The translations under genes were made by a program, and so were the position numbers. Positions 48,017-56,239 of a stretch of 64,000 bases of DNA are shown piece by piece. The notes under the pieces are model-generated. The model was not told where the DNA came from. It worked only from the letters and a program-made list of their open reading frames with translations, and did not search any database. This stretch comes from Sandaracinus amylolyticus (GTDB lineage: Bacteria; Myxococcota_A; Polyangia; Polyangiales; Sandaracinaceae): assembly GCF_021631985.1 (NCBI RefSeq), contig NZ_CP070225.1:5394001-5458000 (forward strand), read 5' to 3'. Within the stretch, counting starts at the first letter, position 1; every line of letters starts with the position of its first letter.

Positions 48017-50512
48017 CTACTCGGCGGCCGCGTCCTCGGGCTCGACGCGATCGAAGCGCACCGCGCCCGCAGCGCCCCGCGCGACGACGCGATCACCACG
48101 CCGCACGCCGCCCGAGAGCACGAGCGAGGCGAGCGGAGCCTCCACGAGGCGTCCCACGGTGCGGCGCATCGGACGCGCGCCGAGCGCGGGATCGAACCCA
48201 CCGCCCGCGACCAGCGCGTCGATCGCGCTCGCGTCGATCACCAGCTCGATCGCGTGCTCGTCGCGCATCACCGCGATCACGCCGCGCAGCATGCGCCGCG
48301 CGATCTCCGCGACGTCGTCCTGCCCGAGCGGCGCGAAGAAGAGCGGCTCGTCGATGCGGTTCCACAGCTCGGGCGGCATCGCGCGGCGCGCCGCGCTCGT
48401 CGCACGATCCGCCGCGCTCGAAGTCGTCCTCGTCTCACCACCGCCGAACCCGATCGCGCGCGGCGCGCTCGTCGCGCTCTCCGACGCGCCGAGGTTCGAC
48501 GTCATCACGATCACGGTGTTGGTGAAGTCGAACGTGCGCCCACGTCCGTCGGTGAGACGACCTTCGTCGAGCAGCGGGAGCAGCGCGAGGAGCACGTCGG
48601 GATGCGCCTTCTCGATCTCGTCGAGCAGCACGAGCTGATAGGGACGACGACGCACGCTCTCGGTGAGCTGACCGCCCTCGTCGTGCCCGACGTAGCCCGG
48701 CGGTGCGCCGAAGAGACGCGCGACGCTGTGGGGCTCGCCGTACTCGCTCATGTCGAAGCGCGACATGCCGCCCGCTCCGAACATCAGCTCGGCGATCGCC
48801 TTCGCGGTCTCGGTCTTCCCGACGCCGGTCGGACCGAGCAGCAGGAACGTGCCGAGCGGACGGCGCCCGCGGAACCCGGCCGCGCCCTTGCGCAGCGCGT
48901 CGGCGACGCGCGCGAGCGGCCCGCGCTGACCGACCACGCGCGACGCGAGGTGCGACTCGAGCGCGAGCAGTCGATCCGCGTCGCGCACCAAGAGGCGCTC
49001 GAGCGGCACGTGCGCCTCGTCGGCGATGACCTTCGCGACCGCCTCGACGTCGACGATCGATCCGCCCGCGCGACGCACCCGCGCGGCCGCGAGGTCGAGC
49101 GCGCCGAGCGCCTTGTCGGGCAGGTGTCGCTCGGGAAGGAAGCGCACCGAGAGCTCGACCGCCGCGCGGATCGCCGCGGGATCGTAGGCGACGGCGTGGT
49201 GGATCTCGTAGCGCGGCGCGAGCCCGCGCAGGATGCGGATCGCCGCCTCGGGATCGGGCGCGTCGACGTCGATGCGCGTGAAGCGACGCGCCAGCGCGGG
49301 ATCGCGCTCGAGGTGCTTCTTGTACTCGGCGTCGGTGGTCGCGCCGATGCACGGCAGCTCGCCGCGCGCGAGCGCGCTCTTGAGCTCGCTCGCGAGATCG
49401 TCGGGGCCGTCGCCGCCGGCGATCGCGTGGATCTCGTCGAGGAACAAGAGCACGCGCCCTTCGCTCTTCGCGACCTCGTCGCGCAGCTTGCGCAGCTTGT
49501 CCGCGAGCGCGCCGCGCACCCCGGTGCCCGACACCAGCGAGCCCGCGCTGATCTCGACGAGCAGCTTGCCCTCGAGCCCCGGCAGCGGCGCGCCGGGCTT
49601 CGCCATCGCGAGCGCGAGGCCCTCGACGATCGCGGTCTTGCCCACGCCGGGCGGGCCCACGAGCAGCGGGTTGTTCGCGCGACGACGCCCGAGCACGTCG
49701 AGCAGCGCGTCGATCTCCTTGTCGCGACCGAACACCGGATCGATCGCGCCCGACGCCGCGAGCGCGGTGAGGTTGCGGCCGATCGCGGAGAGGATCGGGA
49801 AGCGCTCGCGATCGAGCTCGTGCGGGCACGTGTTCGCGGCGGGCTCGGTCGTGATCGCGCGCGGCGCCTCGGGCGGGGTCGTGGTGCGCGGCGTCACGCG
49901 GCGGTTCGTCGGGCGCGCGGTCGTGCTCGACGGCGGCGCGACCGAGGTGCGGGTGCGCGGGACCGGAGGAACGATCGGCGCCGGGCGCGGTCGCGCCGGC
50001 AGCGTGGGGCGCACGTCCTCGTCGGCGCGGCTCGTCGCGTCGGCGCGCACGATCTCCGCGCGGGGTGCCTCGATGCGGCGCGCCGGACGCGAGGGCTCGC
50101 TCGGCGCCATCGGAGCGATCGTCGCGACCAGCGCGTCCTCCACGCTCTCGCGCACGCGCGCGGTGTTCGCGCCGGTGTGCTCGAGGCAGCGATACGCCAT
50201 CGAGCGCGGCTCGCGAAGCATCGCGAGGAGCAGGTGCAGCGGTCGCACGTGCGCCGCGTGGGTGCGCGCGGCGAGCGCGGCCGCGCGCTCGATCGCGACC
50301 TCGAGCGCGCTCCCCGGCTCGTCGTCCGCGACCTTCAGCGCCGAGACGAGATCCTGCTCGCGAACCTGATGCACCGAGAGCACCCGCTGGGACTCGGGAT
50401 CGTTCTGCAGGATCGTGAGGAGCACGTGCGCGGTGCTGGCCGCCTGCTGTCGCGCGCGCGCCGTGCGCCGCGCCACGCCGATGAGTCCTTCGAGCGCTCC
50501 CGCGTGGGTCAT
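48017..50512 (-). CDS. ClpA-type two-domain AAA+ unfoldase
   Basis: The 831-residue protein has a Clp N-domain (EGLIGVARRTARARQQAAST), a Pro/Thr-rich linker (about 135-230), AAA domain 1 (Walker A GPPGVGKT 286-293, Walker B LLFLDEIH) and AAA domain 2 (GPTGVGKTE 560-568, Walker B LVLLDEIEKAHPDV). There is no ClpB-type middle domain. At 687-689 it carries IGF at the place where ClpA and ClpX have the loop that docks on ClpP, so it probably feeds a protease. GGAGG precedes ATG 50512 by nine bases. It is last in the GTPase/kinase operon, 126 bases after the response regulator. Confidence 0.9.
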   Translation of the reverse strand: MTHAGALEGLIGVARRTARARQQAASTAHVLLTILQNDPESQRVLSVHQVREQDLVSALKVADDEPGSALEVAIERAAALAARTHAAHVRPLHLLLAMLREPRSMAYRCLEHTGANTARVRESVEDALVATIAPMAPSEPSRPARRIEAPRAEIVRADATSRADEDVRPTLPARPRPAPIVPPVPRTRTSVAPPSSTTARPTNRRVTPRTTTPPEAPRAITTEPAANTCPHELDRERFPILSAIGRNLTALAASGAIDPVFGRDKEIDALLDVLGRRRANNPLLVGPPGVGKTAIVEGLALAMAKPGAPLPGLEGKLLVEISAGSLVSGTGVRGALADKLRKLRDEVAKSEGRVLLFLDEIHAIAGGDGPDDLASELKSALARGELPCIGATTDAEYKKHLERDPALARRFTRIDVDAPDPEAAIRILRGLAPRYEIHHAVAYDPAAIRAAVELSVRFLPERHLPDKALGALDLAAARVRRAGGSIVDVEAVAKVIADEAHVPLERLLVRDADRLLALESHLASRVVGQRGPLARVADALRKGAAGFRGRRPLGTFLLLGPTGVGKTETAKAIAELMFGAGGMSRFDMSEYGEPHSVARLFGAPPGYVGHDEGGQLTESVRRRPYQLVLLDEIEKAHPDVLLALLPLLDEGRLTDGRGRTFDFTNTVIVMTSNLGASESATSAPRAIGFGGGETRTTSSAADRATSAARRAMPPELWNRIDEPLFFAPLGQDDVAEIARRMLRGVIAVMRDEHAIELVIDASAIDALVAGGGFDPALGARPMRRTVGRLVEAPLASLVLSGGVRRGDRVVARGAAGAVRFDRVEPEDAAAE

Positions 50513-50588
50513 CCGGCGATTCCTCCGTGAGGACCCGCGGATCGCATGGACGCTGCGCGCCCGTCCAGTTTTCGACCGTCTCCCGGGA

Positions 50589-50621
50589 GGGGCTGTCGCC
50601 GGCCCCACCCCCGCTTGCGGG
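50589..50621. repeat. Paired small hairpins between the response regulator and Clp genes
   Basis: GGGGC (50589-50593) pairs with GCCCC (50602-50606), and CCCGC (50610-50614) with GCGGG (50617-50621). They lie in the 126-base gap inside the operon and could reduce read-through into the Clp gene. CCCCGCTTGC also occurs in the insert at 44.2 kb. Confidence 0.35.
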
Positions 50622-50638
50622 CGCGGCCCGGAGTGCTC

Positions 50639-51385
50639 TCAGGGCGCGCGAGGCTCGGTGGTGGGCGCGTGGTCGCGGACGCGCGCGCGGATGCGCTCGT
50701 CGAGCCACGCGACGAAGTCCTGCTTGTCGAGCACCTGCGACACGTGGAGCTCCCTCCACACCCGCGCGTCGCGCACCGTGCGATCGTTCGACTGCACGAT
50801 CACGGGCACGCGCGCGAGCGCGGGACGAGCGCGCATCGCGCGGATCAGCTCGACGCCGTTCATCACCGGCATGTGCACGTCCGCGATCACCAGATCGACC
50901 TGGCGCGACTCGAGCACGCCGAGCGCGTCGCGCCCGTTCTCCGCCTCGACGACGACGAAGTCGGGCTCGAGCACGAGCCGGTAGAGCTCGCGCGTGTCGG
51001 CCTCGTCGTCGACGATCAGGATCGTGCTGCGCACCGGACCGCGCGCGAGCACACGCCGGACCGCGGCGCGCACCTCGGACGCGGTCGCGGGCTTGCCGAG
51101 ATAGCCCGACGCGCCCGCGAGCACGGCGTCGGCCTCCTTCGCCGCGACCGAGACGAAGAGGATCGGCACGCGCCGGAAGCGCCGCGCCATGCGCGCGAAC
51201 ATGAGCCCGTCGATCTCCGGCATCAGGATGTCCGCCACCACGAGATCGGGAGACCAGTCGCCGAGGATCGTGAACGCCTTCGCGCCGCTCGCGACGGCAC
51301 GCACCTCGTGTCCCATCGCGGTCAGCGCGGTCGTCATCCACGCGAGCGTGCCGCGATCGTCATCGAGCAAGAGCAGCTTGGCCAT
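50639..51385 (-). CDS. Double-receiver response regulator
   Basis: The 248-residue protein is two receiver domains in tandem and nothing else. The first has LLLLDDDRGTLAW, phospho-acceptor Asp52 in VADILMPEIDG and Lys98 in LGKPA. The second has ILIVDDEADTREL, Asp169 in IADVHMPVMNG and Lys221. Both sets of catalytic residues are complete. With no output domain, it must act by protein contact. The gene overlaps the histidine kinase gene by 26 bases and has a strong ribosome site (GGAGG, six bases). Confidence 0.93.
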   Translation of the reverse strand: MAKLLLLDDDRGTLAWMTTALTAMGHEVRAVASGAKAFTILGDWSPDLVVADILMPEIDGLMFARMARRFRRVPILFVSVAAKEADAVLAGASGYLGKPATASEVRAAVRRVLARGPVRSTILIVDDEADTRELYRLVLEPDFVVVEAENGRDALGVLESRQVDLVIADVHMPVMNGVELIRAMRARPALARVPVIVQSNDRTVRDARVWRELHVSQVLDKQDFVAWLDERIRARVRDHAPTTEPRAP

Positions 51386-52484
51386 CGAGCACCTCCGTGT
51401 TCGCCGCAGCCGCGCGCAGCCGCACCCAGAACTTCGAGCCTCGCGGAGCGCGAGGCTCGTAGCCGATGCGGCCACCCCAGCCCTCCACCGTGATGCGACA
51501 GAAGTAGAGACCGAGCCCCGTGCCCCGGCGGTCGCGCCCGCGCGGGAGCTTCTCGAAGAGCTGCGGCAGCAGCTCGGGCGCGATCCCCGGGCCCTCGTCG
51601 GCGACCGTGATCACCACGTCGTCGTCCTTGCGCGTCACGCAGACCTCGACGGTGGCGCTCTCCGGGCTCAGCCGGATCGCGTTGTCGAGCAGGTTCGTGA
51701 CGACGCGGAAGAGCCGCGTGGGCTCCGCGATCACCTTCGCGGGCGCGGGATCGCGCACCATCACGAGCCGCACTGCGCGTCGCCGCGCGACGAGCTCGCG
51801 CTCCGCGAGCACCTGCTGGATCACCGCCGCGGCGTCGGGCGCCGACTCGCCGCGCTCGACGTTCGCACCTTCGCCTCCGTGCTCCGCGGAGAACACGTCG
51901 AGGATCTCGGCGATGAGATCGCGCTGTCGCATGCCGGCCTGGAGCGCGAGCCCCACCAGCTCTCGGGTGTCGATGCCCTCGGCGTTCTCCGCGAGCAGCG
52001 AGAGCGTGCCGAGCACGCTGTGGAGCGGCGCCGCGAGATCGTGCACCACCGCGTGCACCAGGATGTCCTTGGTCTCGATCTCGCGCGTGAGCGCGTCGTG
52101 CGCGAGGCGCTGCTCTCTCGCGCGCTGCAGCACGAGCTGCTGCTGGGCGTAGAGCCGCTCGTTGCGTCGGATCACGAGGGCGCGCGCTCCCCCGACGCGC
52201 ACCGCGGTCGCCTCGAGGTGGATCTGCTCGCCATCGACGCCGTCCTCGGTCCAGAAGTCCGAGTCCACGCGCGCGCCGAGTGGTGCCTCCCACGCCGCCT
52301 CCGCATCGGCGACGAACGCGGTCATGAACTCGAACATCTCTTCGACGACGAAGGGCTCGTCGAGCGGAGGCGGCTCGCGCGAGAGCGCGTCGCACCACCC
52401 CGGCGCGGGCGAGCGCGCGACGAAGCGACCATCGTCGAGACGCTCGAGCACCAGCTCGTCGAGCACGGCCGCGAGCACGCTCAC
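51360..52484 (-). CDS. Soluble sensor histidine kinase
   Basis: The 374-residue protein has an N-terminal sensor region of about 110 residues of PAS-like size, a coiled linker (RLYAQQQLVLQRAREQRLAH), the phospho-His segment LVHAVVHDLAAPLHSVLG with His148, and an ATPase domain with NLLDNAIRLS, VADEGPGIAP and GTGLGLYFCRI. No membrane helix was seen, so it senses inside the cell. Its GTG start overlaps the GTPase stop (GTGA) and its end overlaps the response regulator gene. The GTPase product is a candidate input. Confidence 0.92.
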   Translation of the reverse strand: MSVLAAVLDELVLERLDDGRFVARSPAPGWCDALSREPPPLDEPFVVEEMFEFMTAFVADAEAAWEAPLGARVDSDFWTEDGVDGEQIHLEATAVRVGGARALVIRRNERLYAQQQLVLQRAREQRLAHDALTREIETKDILVHAVVHDLAAPLHSVLGTLSLLAENAEGIDTRELVGLALQAGMRQRDLIAEILDVFSAEHGGEGANVERGESAPDAAAVIQQVLAERELVARRRAVRLVMVRDPAPAKVIAEPTRLFRVVTNLLDNAIRLSPESATVEVCVTRKDDDVVITVADEGPGIAPELLPQLFEKLPRGRDRRGTGLGLYFCRITVEGWGGRIGYEPRAPRGSKFWVRLRAAAANTEVLDGQAALAR

Positions 52485-52999
52485 GTCCACGCCGATCGCC
52501 TCCCCGCGAGGATCGCGTCCACCAGCAGATCGAACGCGCGATCGACGCCCGCACCGGTCTTCGCGCTCGTGAGCACGCAGGGCCATCCGCGCTGCGCGAG
52601 CTGCGCGGTGTCGCGCTCGCGGATCTCCCACGCCGCGACCATGTCGGCCTTGTTGATCGCGACCACGAACGGGATTCCGCGGATCGCAGCCTGCGCGCGC
52701 GAGTTGAGCACCGACGCGACGTCGAGCGTGTCGCGCCGCGTTCCGTCGGCGACGAGCAGATATCCGGCCGCGCCCCGTAGATACGCGGGCTGCACGTTCT
52801 GGAACTCGTCCTCGCCGCTGAGATCCCAGACGACGAGATCGACCGGGCGCTCGTCGCGCATCACCCGCCGGCTGAGGATCTTCACGCCGATCGTGGTCTC
52901 GTAGCGCTCCGAGAAGACGCTGTGGACGTAGCGCGCGACCAGGCTGGTCTTCCCGACCCCGGTCGCGCCGATCATGCAGAGCTTCAGCTTGAGGCTCAC
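52481..52999 (-). CDS. Ras/Rab-like small GTPase
   Basis: The 172-residue protein shows all five G motifs: P-loop GATGVGKTS (11-19), switch I Thr in YETTIGVK, DLSGEDEF (59-66), NKAD (116-119) and SAK (145-147). It is closer to eukaryotic Rab/Ras than to Era or Obg types. The residue equivalent to Ras Gln61 is Glu63, so intrinsic hydrolysis may be slow and depend on a partner. It overlaps both neighbours by four bases (GTGA), which suggests tight co-production with the OmpA-like protein and the kinase. Confidence 0.92.
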   Translation of the reverse strand: MSLKLKLCMIGATGVGKTSLVARYVHSVFSERYETTIGVKILSRRVMRDERPVDLVVWDLSGEDEFQNVQPAYLRGAAGYLLVADGTRRDTLDVASVLNSRAQAAIRGIPFVVAINKADMVAAWEIRERDTAQLAQRGWPCVLTSAKTGAGVDRAFDLLVDAILAGRRSAWT

Positions 53000-54762
53000 G
53001 GGCGTGCCTCCTCGCAGGGCGTGGGGCGCACCTCGAAGGTCGCGCGTCGCGCGGTCCCGGCGGCGCGCGGCTCGGGCGCTGCGACCTCGGGCATCAGCGC
53101 GCGCTCCGGGACCCCGCGCTCGCGCAGCGCATCGACGACGGCGCGCGCGCGCTCGACGCGCAGCGCGCCGGCACGTCCGCCGCCGCGCTCCTCGGCGCCT
53201 CCCGACACGACGACGCACGACTCGGGCGTCGCTGCGATCACCTCGCCTGCGTGGGCCGCCGCACGATCGAGCGATGCACGCGCGGTCTCGAGCAGCGCGG
53301 CCGATCCCGGCGCGAACGGGATCACCAGCCCCTCGAGCGCTTCGATCGCGGCGCGCTCGTCGACCGCGCGCAGCTGCGACTCGTCGACCCGATCCACGTC
53401 GGAGAGCACGGTGCTCGCGACCCGGGTGCGATCGATCCACGCGGGAGGCGCCTCGCCCGCGAACCGCAGCGTCCGGTCTTCGAGCGAGAGACGCACGCTC
53501 GGCGGCGGATCGAGCGCCGCACGCACACGCTGCTCCGCGAGCCTCGGATCGCGCGACTCGAAGGGCGCGAACGCGAGCTCCGCGCCCGCGAGCCCGCGCC
53601 GCGCGAGGATGTCCTCGGGCGCGCTCGCGAGTGGATCGCGGAGGCCGGTGATGCGACTGCGATCGTCGTCGTCGATCGCGGAGATCACCACGATCCCGGG
53701 CTCGGCCCGCAGCGCGTCGACCGAGGCCTCGAGCCGGCGCGCCGCGGTGGTGCGCCCCGACCACCAGGAGGCCAGCGCGCCTGCGATCGGCAGCGCGAGC
53801 AACGCGAGCGCGATCCCGAGCCAGACGTGCGCCCGCCGCGGCGGCGTCGCGCGCACCTCGCGCAAGCACTCGGAGAGCGTCGTCTCGGTGCTCGCGAACG
53901 GGCCGACGTCCGACGAGAAGCCGCAGAGCTCGGCCCGGCGCTCGATCGCGATCCGCTCGCGCGTGCCGCGCGCGAGATCCGCGAGCTCGCGCGGTGCCTT
54001 TCCGCGGACCACGAGCGCGACGGTGACCATCGCGTCGCGATCGATCCACATCGTGAGATCGCCCGCCTCGAGCTGGCCCACGTGCGCGCCGGGCTCGCCG
54101 GGCGCGAACGCGTCGACGACGAACGCATCGATCGCCGCGAGCATCGACGCGACCTGATCGGGATCGATCGCTCCGATCCCCGGTGCGGCCACGTGACGCA
54201 GCGCGACGCCGGAGGGCGAGTGGATCAGGAACACCTGCTCGACGCGGTACACGAGCGTGCGCGCGAGGACGATCTCCGCGAACGGAACGCCGGTCCGCCA
54301 CGCCTCGATCCGCCAACGCACGCTCTGCGGGGAGAGGCTCCGCTCGAGCACCGTGTCGATGCGCTGGAGCAGCGCCGCGAACGCCTGGCTCACCGCGCGT
54401 CGGACCGCCACGCCGATCGTCGGCGAGAGGATCTCCGCGAGCAGATCGGCATCACGCCGCACGATGCTCCGGACCGACTCGGTGACCGGACGCTCGAGCG
54501 CGACCGAGAGCTCGTGGCCGCGCGTGCGATCCGCGGTCTCGACGGCCTCGGGGAGCACGCCGCCGACCGTGCGCGGCGCGACGAAGGGCTGCTGCGCCTC
54601 GATGGCGTCGATCCGGGTGCGCTCGTCGCCGACGACGATGCGGCGGATCTCGTCGAGGCTCTTCGCCGCCTCCGCCGGCGTCGGCGCGGGGGCCGCGGCT
54701 CGCGGGCGAAGGCGCCGCCGCGGGCCGAGCGCGCCCTCAGTGCGCACGCGGCTCGGTTCCAC
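52996..54762 (-). CDS. Membrane protein with longin/roadblock-like N-domain and OmpA-like C-domain
   Basis: The 588-residue protein has a cytoplasmic N-part of about 310 residues, one membrane helix (VWLGIALALLALPIAGALASWW, about 313-334) and a periplasmic C-part. The region 170-275 (VYRVEQVFLIHSPSGVALRHV, MLAAIDAFVVDAF, GDLTMWIDRDAMVTVALVVRG) has the strand-helix order of longin/roadblock folds that regulate small GTPases. The C-terminal 110 residues resemble an OmpA peptidoglycan-binding domain (ARASLDRAAAHAGEVI, RVERARAVVDALRERGV). It could tether the GTPase to the cell wall. The GTG at 54762 overlaps the upstream gene by 26 bases; a GTG at 54747 is also possible. Confidence 0.75.
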   Translation of the reverse strand: MEPSRVRTEGALGPRRRLRPRAAAPAPTPAEAAKSLDEIRRIVVGDERTRIDAIEAQQPFVAPRTVGGVLPEAVETADRTRGHELSVALERPVTESVRSIVRRDADLLAEILSPTIGVAVRRAVSQAFAALLQRIDTVLERSLSPQSVRWRIEAWRTGVPFAEIVLARTLVYRVEQVFLIHSPSGVALRHVAAPGIGAIDPDQVASMLAAIDAFVVDAFAPGEPGAHVGQLEAGDLTMWIDRDAMVTVALVVRGKAPRELADLARGTRERIAIERRAELCGFSSDVGPFASTETTLSECLREVRATPPRRAHVWLGIALALLALPIAGALASWWSGRTTAARRLEASVDALRAEPGIVVISAIDDDDRSRITGLRDPLASAPEDILARRGLAGAELAFAPFESRDPRLAEQRVRAALDPPPSVRLSLEDRTLRFAGEAPPAWIDRTRVASTVLSDVDRVDESQLRAVDERAAIEALEGLVIPFAPGSAALLETARASLDRAAAHAGEVIAATPESCVVVSGGAEERGGGRAGALRVERARAVVDALRERGVPERALMPEVAAPEPRAAGTARRATFEVRPTPCEEARP

Positions 54763-55279
54763 GTCCCGTGCCCTCGTCGAACGCTTCGTCGGCCGGGCCG
54801 AGCTCGCGATCGAGAGTGGCCGCGACGTCGTCGCGAACGCGGCGCACCTCGTCGAGCGACGCCTTCGCCTGCTCGAGGATGCGATCGCGCAGCTCGCGAT
54901 GCGCGCGCACCTGCATCTCCTCCATCTTCGCGAGCCGCTGATCGAGCGACGACATCGCCTCGCGGTGCTCGCGCGCGAGCGCGCGGATCTGCTCGCGCGC
55001 CTCGCTCGTCTCCGCATCGAAGCGCGTGATCAGCAGATCGAGCTCGCGACGGAAGTGCCCCTGGAGCAGATCGGTCCGTCGCTTGAGCTCGTCCTCGACG
55101 TCGTGCGTCTTGGAGCTCACGTGCGAGTCGATGCGCTTCAGCTTGCGATCGAGCTCGCGCTGGGCTCCGCCGAACAGGATGTCGCGGAGCTGCTCGAGCG
55201 CCTCGCGCGGCGAGCCGTCACCGCGTGCACGGGTCTGCATCTCGATCCCCTGCGGCTCGCGATCGTCTTCCGGGTCCAT
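54737..55279 (-). CDS. Long coiled-coil protein, first gene of the GTPase operon
   Basis: The 180-residue protein is almost entirely heptad-patterned: ELDRKLKRIDSHVSSKTHDVEDELKRR (in two heptad blocks), DLLITRFDAETSEAREQIRALAREH and LDQRLAKMEEMQVRAHREL. The N-terminus (MDPEDDREPQGIEMQTR) is polar and disordered, then LEQLRDILFGGAQ. It has no membrane helix. It is cytoplasmic and may act as a scaffold or effector of the GTPase. The start ATG lies 14 bases from a sigma54-type promoter. Function unknown. Confidence 0.75.
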   Translation of the reverse strand: MDPEDDREPQGIEMQTRARGDGSPREALEQLRDILFGGAQRELDRKLKRIDSHVSSKTHDVEDELKRRTDLLQGHFRRELDLLITRFDAETSEAREQIRALAREHREAMSSLDQRLAKMEEMQVRAHRELRDRILEQAKASLDEVRRVRDDVAATLDRELGPADEAFDEGTGRGTEPRAH

Positions 55280-55595
55280 GCGGTGTCGAGGCTGCATCCG
55301 CGGTGCCACCGGACGCGGATCGCATCGCCCCGCGCGAGGGGTGATCGAGCGCGCTCGGGCCCGAGGACGAGGCCTGGCGCGGGTCGTCGCAGGGCGAGCC
55401 CCCGCGCCACGGCGCGCCGAGCTCCGGACCGAGCGGCGCGCGCGTGATGACGCGAGCGCGAGCAGGCGCGCGAGTGCGACGGTGTCGGCGTGAATCGCGC
55501 GCGCGTCGATGGCGTCGGGAGCCTCACTCCGCCGCGGATGACTGGCGACGCACACGTCTGCTAGCCTCGCGGGCCGTGACGAGAAGGAGCCCTCG
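55280..55595. other. Divergent intergenic region between the GTPase operon and a secreted-protein gene
   Basis: Apart from the sigma54 site at its left end, no gene is supported. Near the right end TAGCCT (55562-55567) could be a -10 for the plus-strand gene at 55596, but its -35 is poor. An activator binding site would be expected in this 316-base stretch; no clear inverted repeat was found. Confidence 0.4.
55293..55308 (-). promoter_or_regulatory. Near-consensus sigma54 promoter of the GTPase/kinase/Clp operon
   Basis: On the minus strand TGGCAC (55308-55303) is followed, after the correct spacing, by TGCA (55296-55293), so GG and GC are ten bases apart as sigma54 requires. Transcription would start about three bases before the ATG at 55279. 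Such promoters need an AAA+ activator like the one encoded at 5.6-7.1 kb. Confidence 0.6.
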
Positions 55596-56171
55596 ATGAC
55601 GTCTCGGAAGCCGCGCGCCCTCGCCCTTTTCGCCCTCGCTGCGATGTCGGCGCTCACCTTCGCGCTCGCGGGCGCAGTGCTGCCGAGCAGCGCGGTCCCG
55701 CACGCCGAGGCTCAGCGCCTGCGCGCGACGGTCTACGTGACGCAGGCCGCGATCCCGCGCGGGCTCACCGAGAAAGCGCTCGTCGGGTTCGGACGCGGCC
55801 ACCAGGCGCGCACGATGAACGAGAGCACCGAGGCCGAGATCGAGCAGCGCCACTGGCTCGCGAACATGATCGTGCAGTTCAACGCGCCGCCGGGCGACCT
55901 CGAGTATCACGCGCTCTTCTACAACGTGACCGACGGCGCGCGGAACTTCGTCGACGACATGGCGATCTACCTGAACGGCCGCGATCAGCGCACCTACGTG
56001 CAGCGCCTGAACCTCGCGCGCCCGCGCTTCCAGCCGAACAAGCGCTACGAGCTGGTGATCACGGTGCGTCGCGCGGAGGTGGGCTCGACCCGCTTCGAGA
56101 CGCGTGGCGAGGAGCCGCGGCGCTCGGGCCAGGTCGACTTCAGCGTCGAAGACACGCGCGCCCGAGACTGA
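55596..56171 (+). CDS. Secreted hypothetical protein
   Basis: The 191-residue protein has a basic start and a long signal peptide (LALFALAAMSALTFALAGAVL, cleavage likely near SAVPHAEA). The mature part is beta-rich: RLRATVYVTQAAIPRG, MIVQFNAPPGDLEYHALFYNV, YELVITVRRAEVGSTRF. GAAGGAG stands six bases before the ATG. It has no lipobox or anchor, so it is probably periplasmic or released. I do not recognise the family. It may be regulated divergently with the GTPase operon. Confidence 0.72.
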   Translation: MTSRKPRALALFALAAMSALTFALAGAVLPSSAVPHAEAQRLRATVYVTQAAIPRGLTEKALVGFGRGHQARTMNESTEAEIEQRHWLANMIVQFNAPPGDLEYHALFYNVTDGARNFVDDMAIYLNGRDQRTYVQRLNLARPRFQPNKRYELVITVRRAEVGSTRFETRGEEPRRSGQVDFSVEDTRARD

Positions 56172-56239
56172 GCGCGTCGACACTGCGCTTCGACTCGACG
56201 GACGCCACGCGGCGTCCGTCGTCGTTTCCGGAGACGGAC

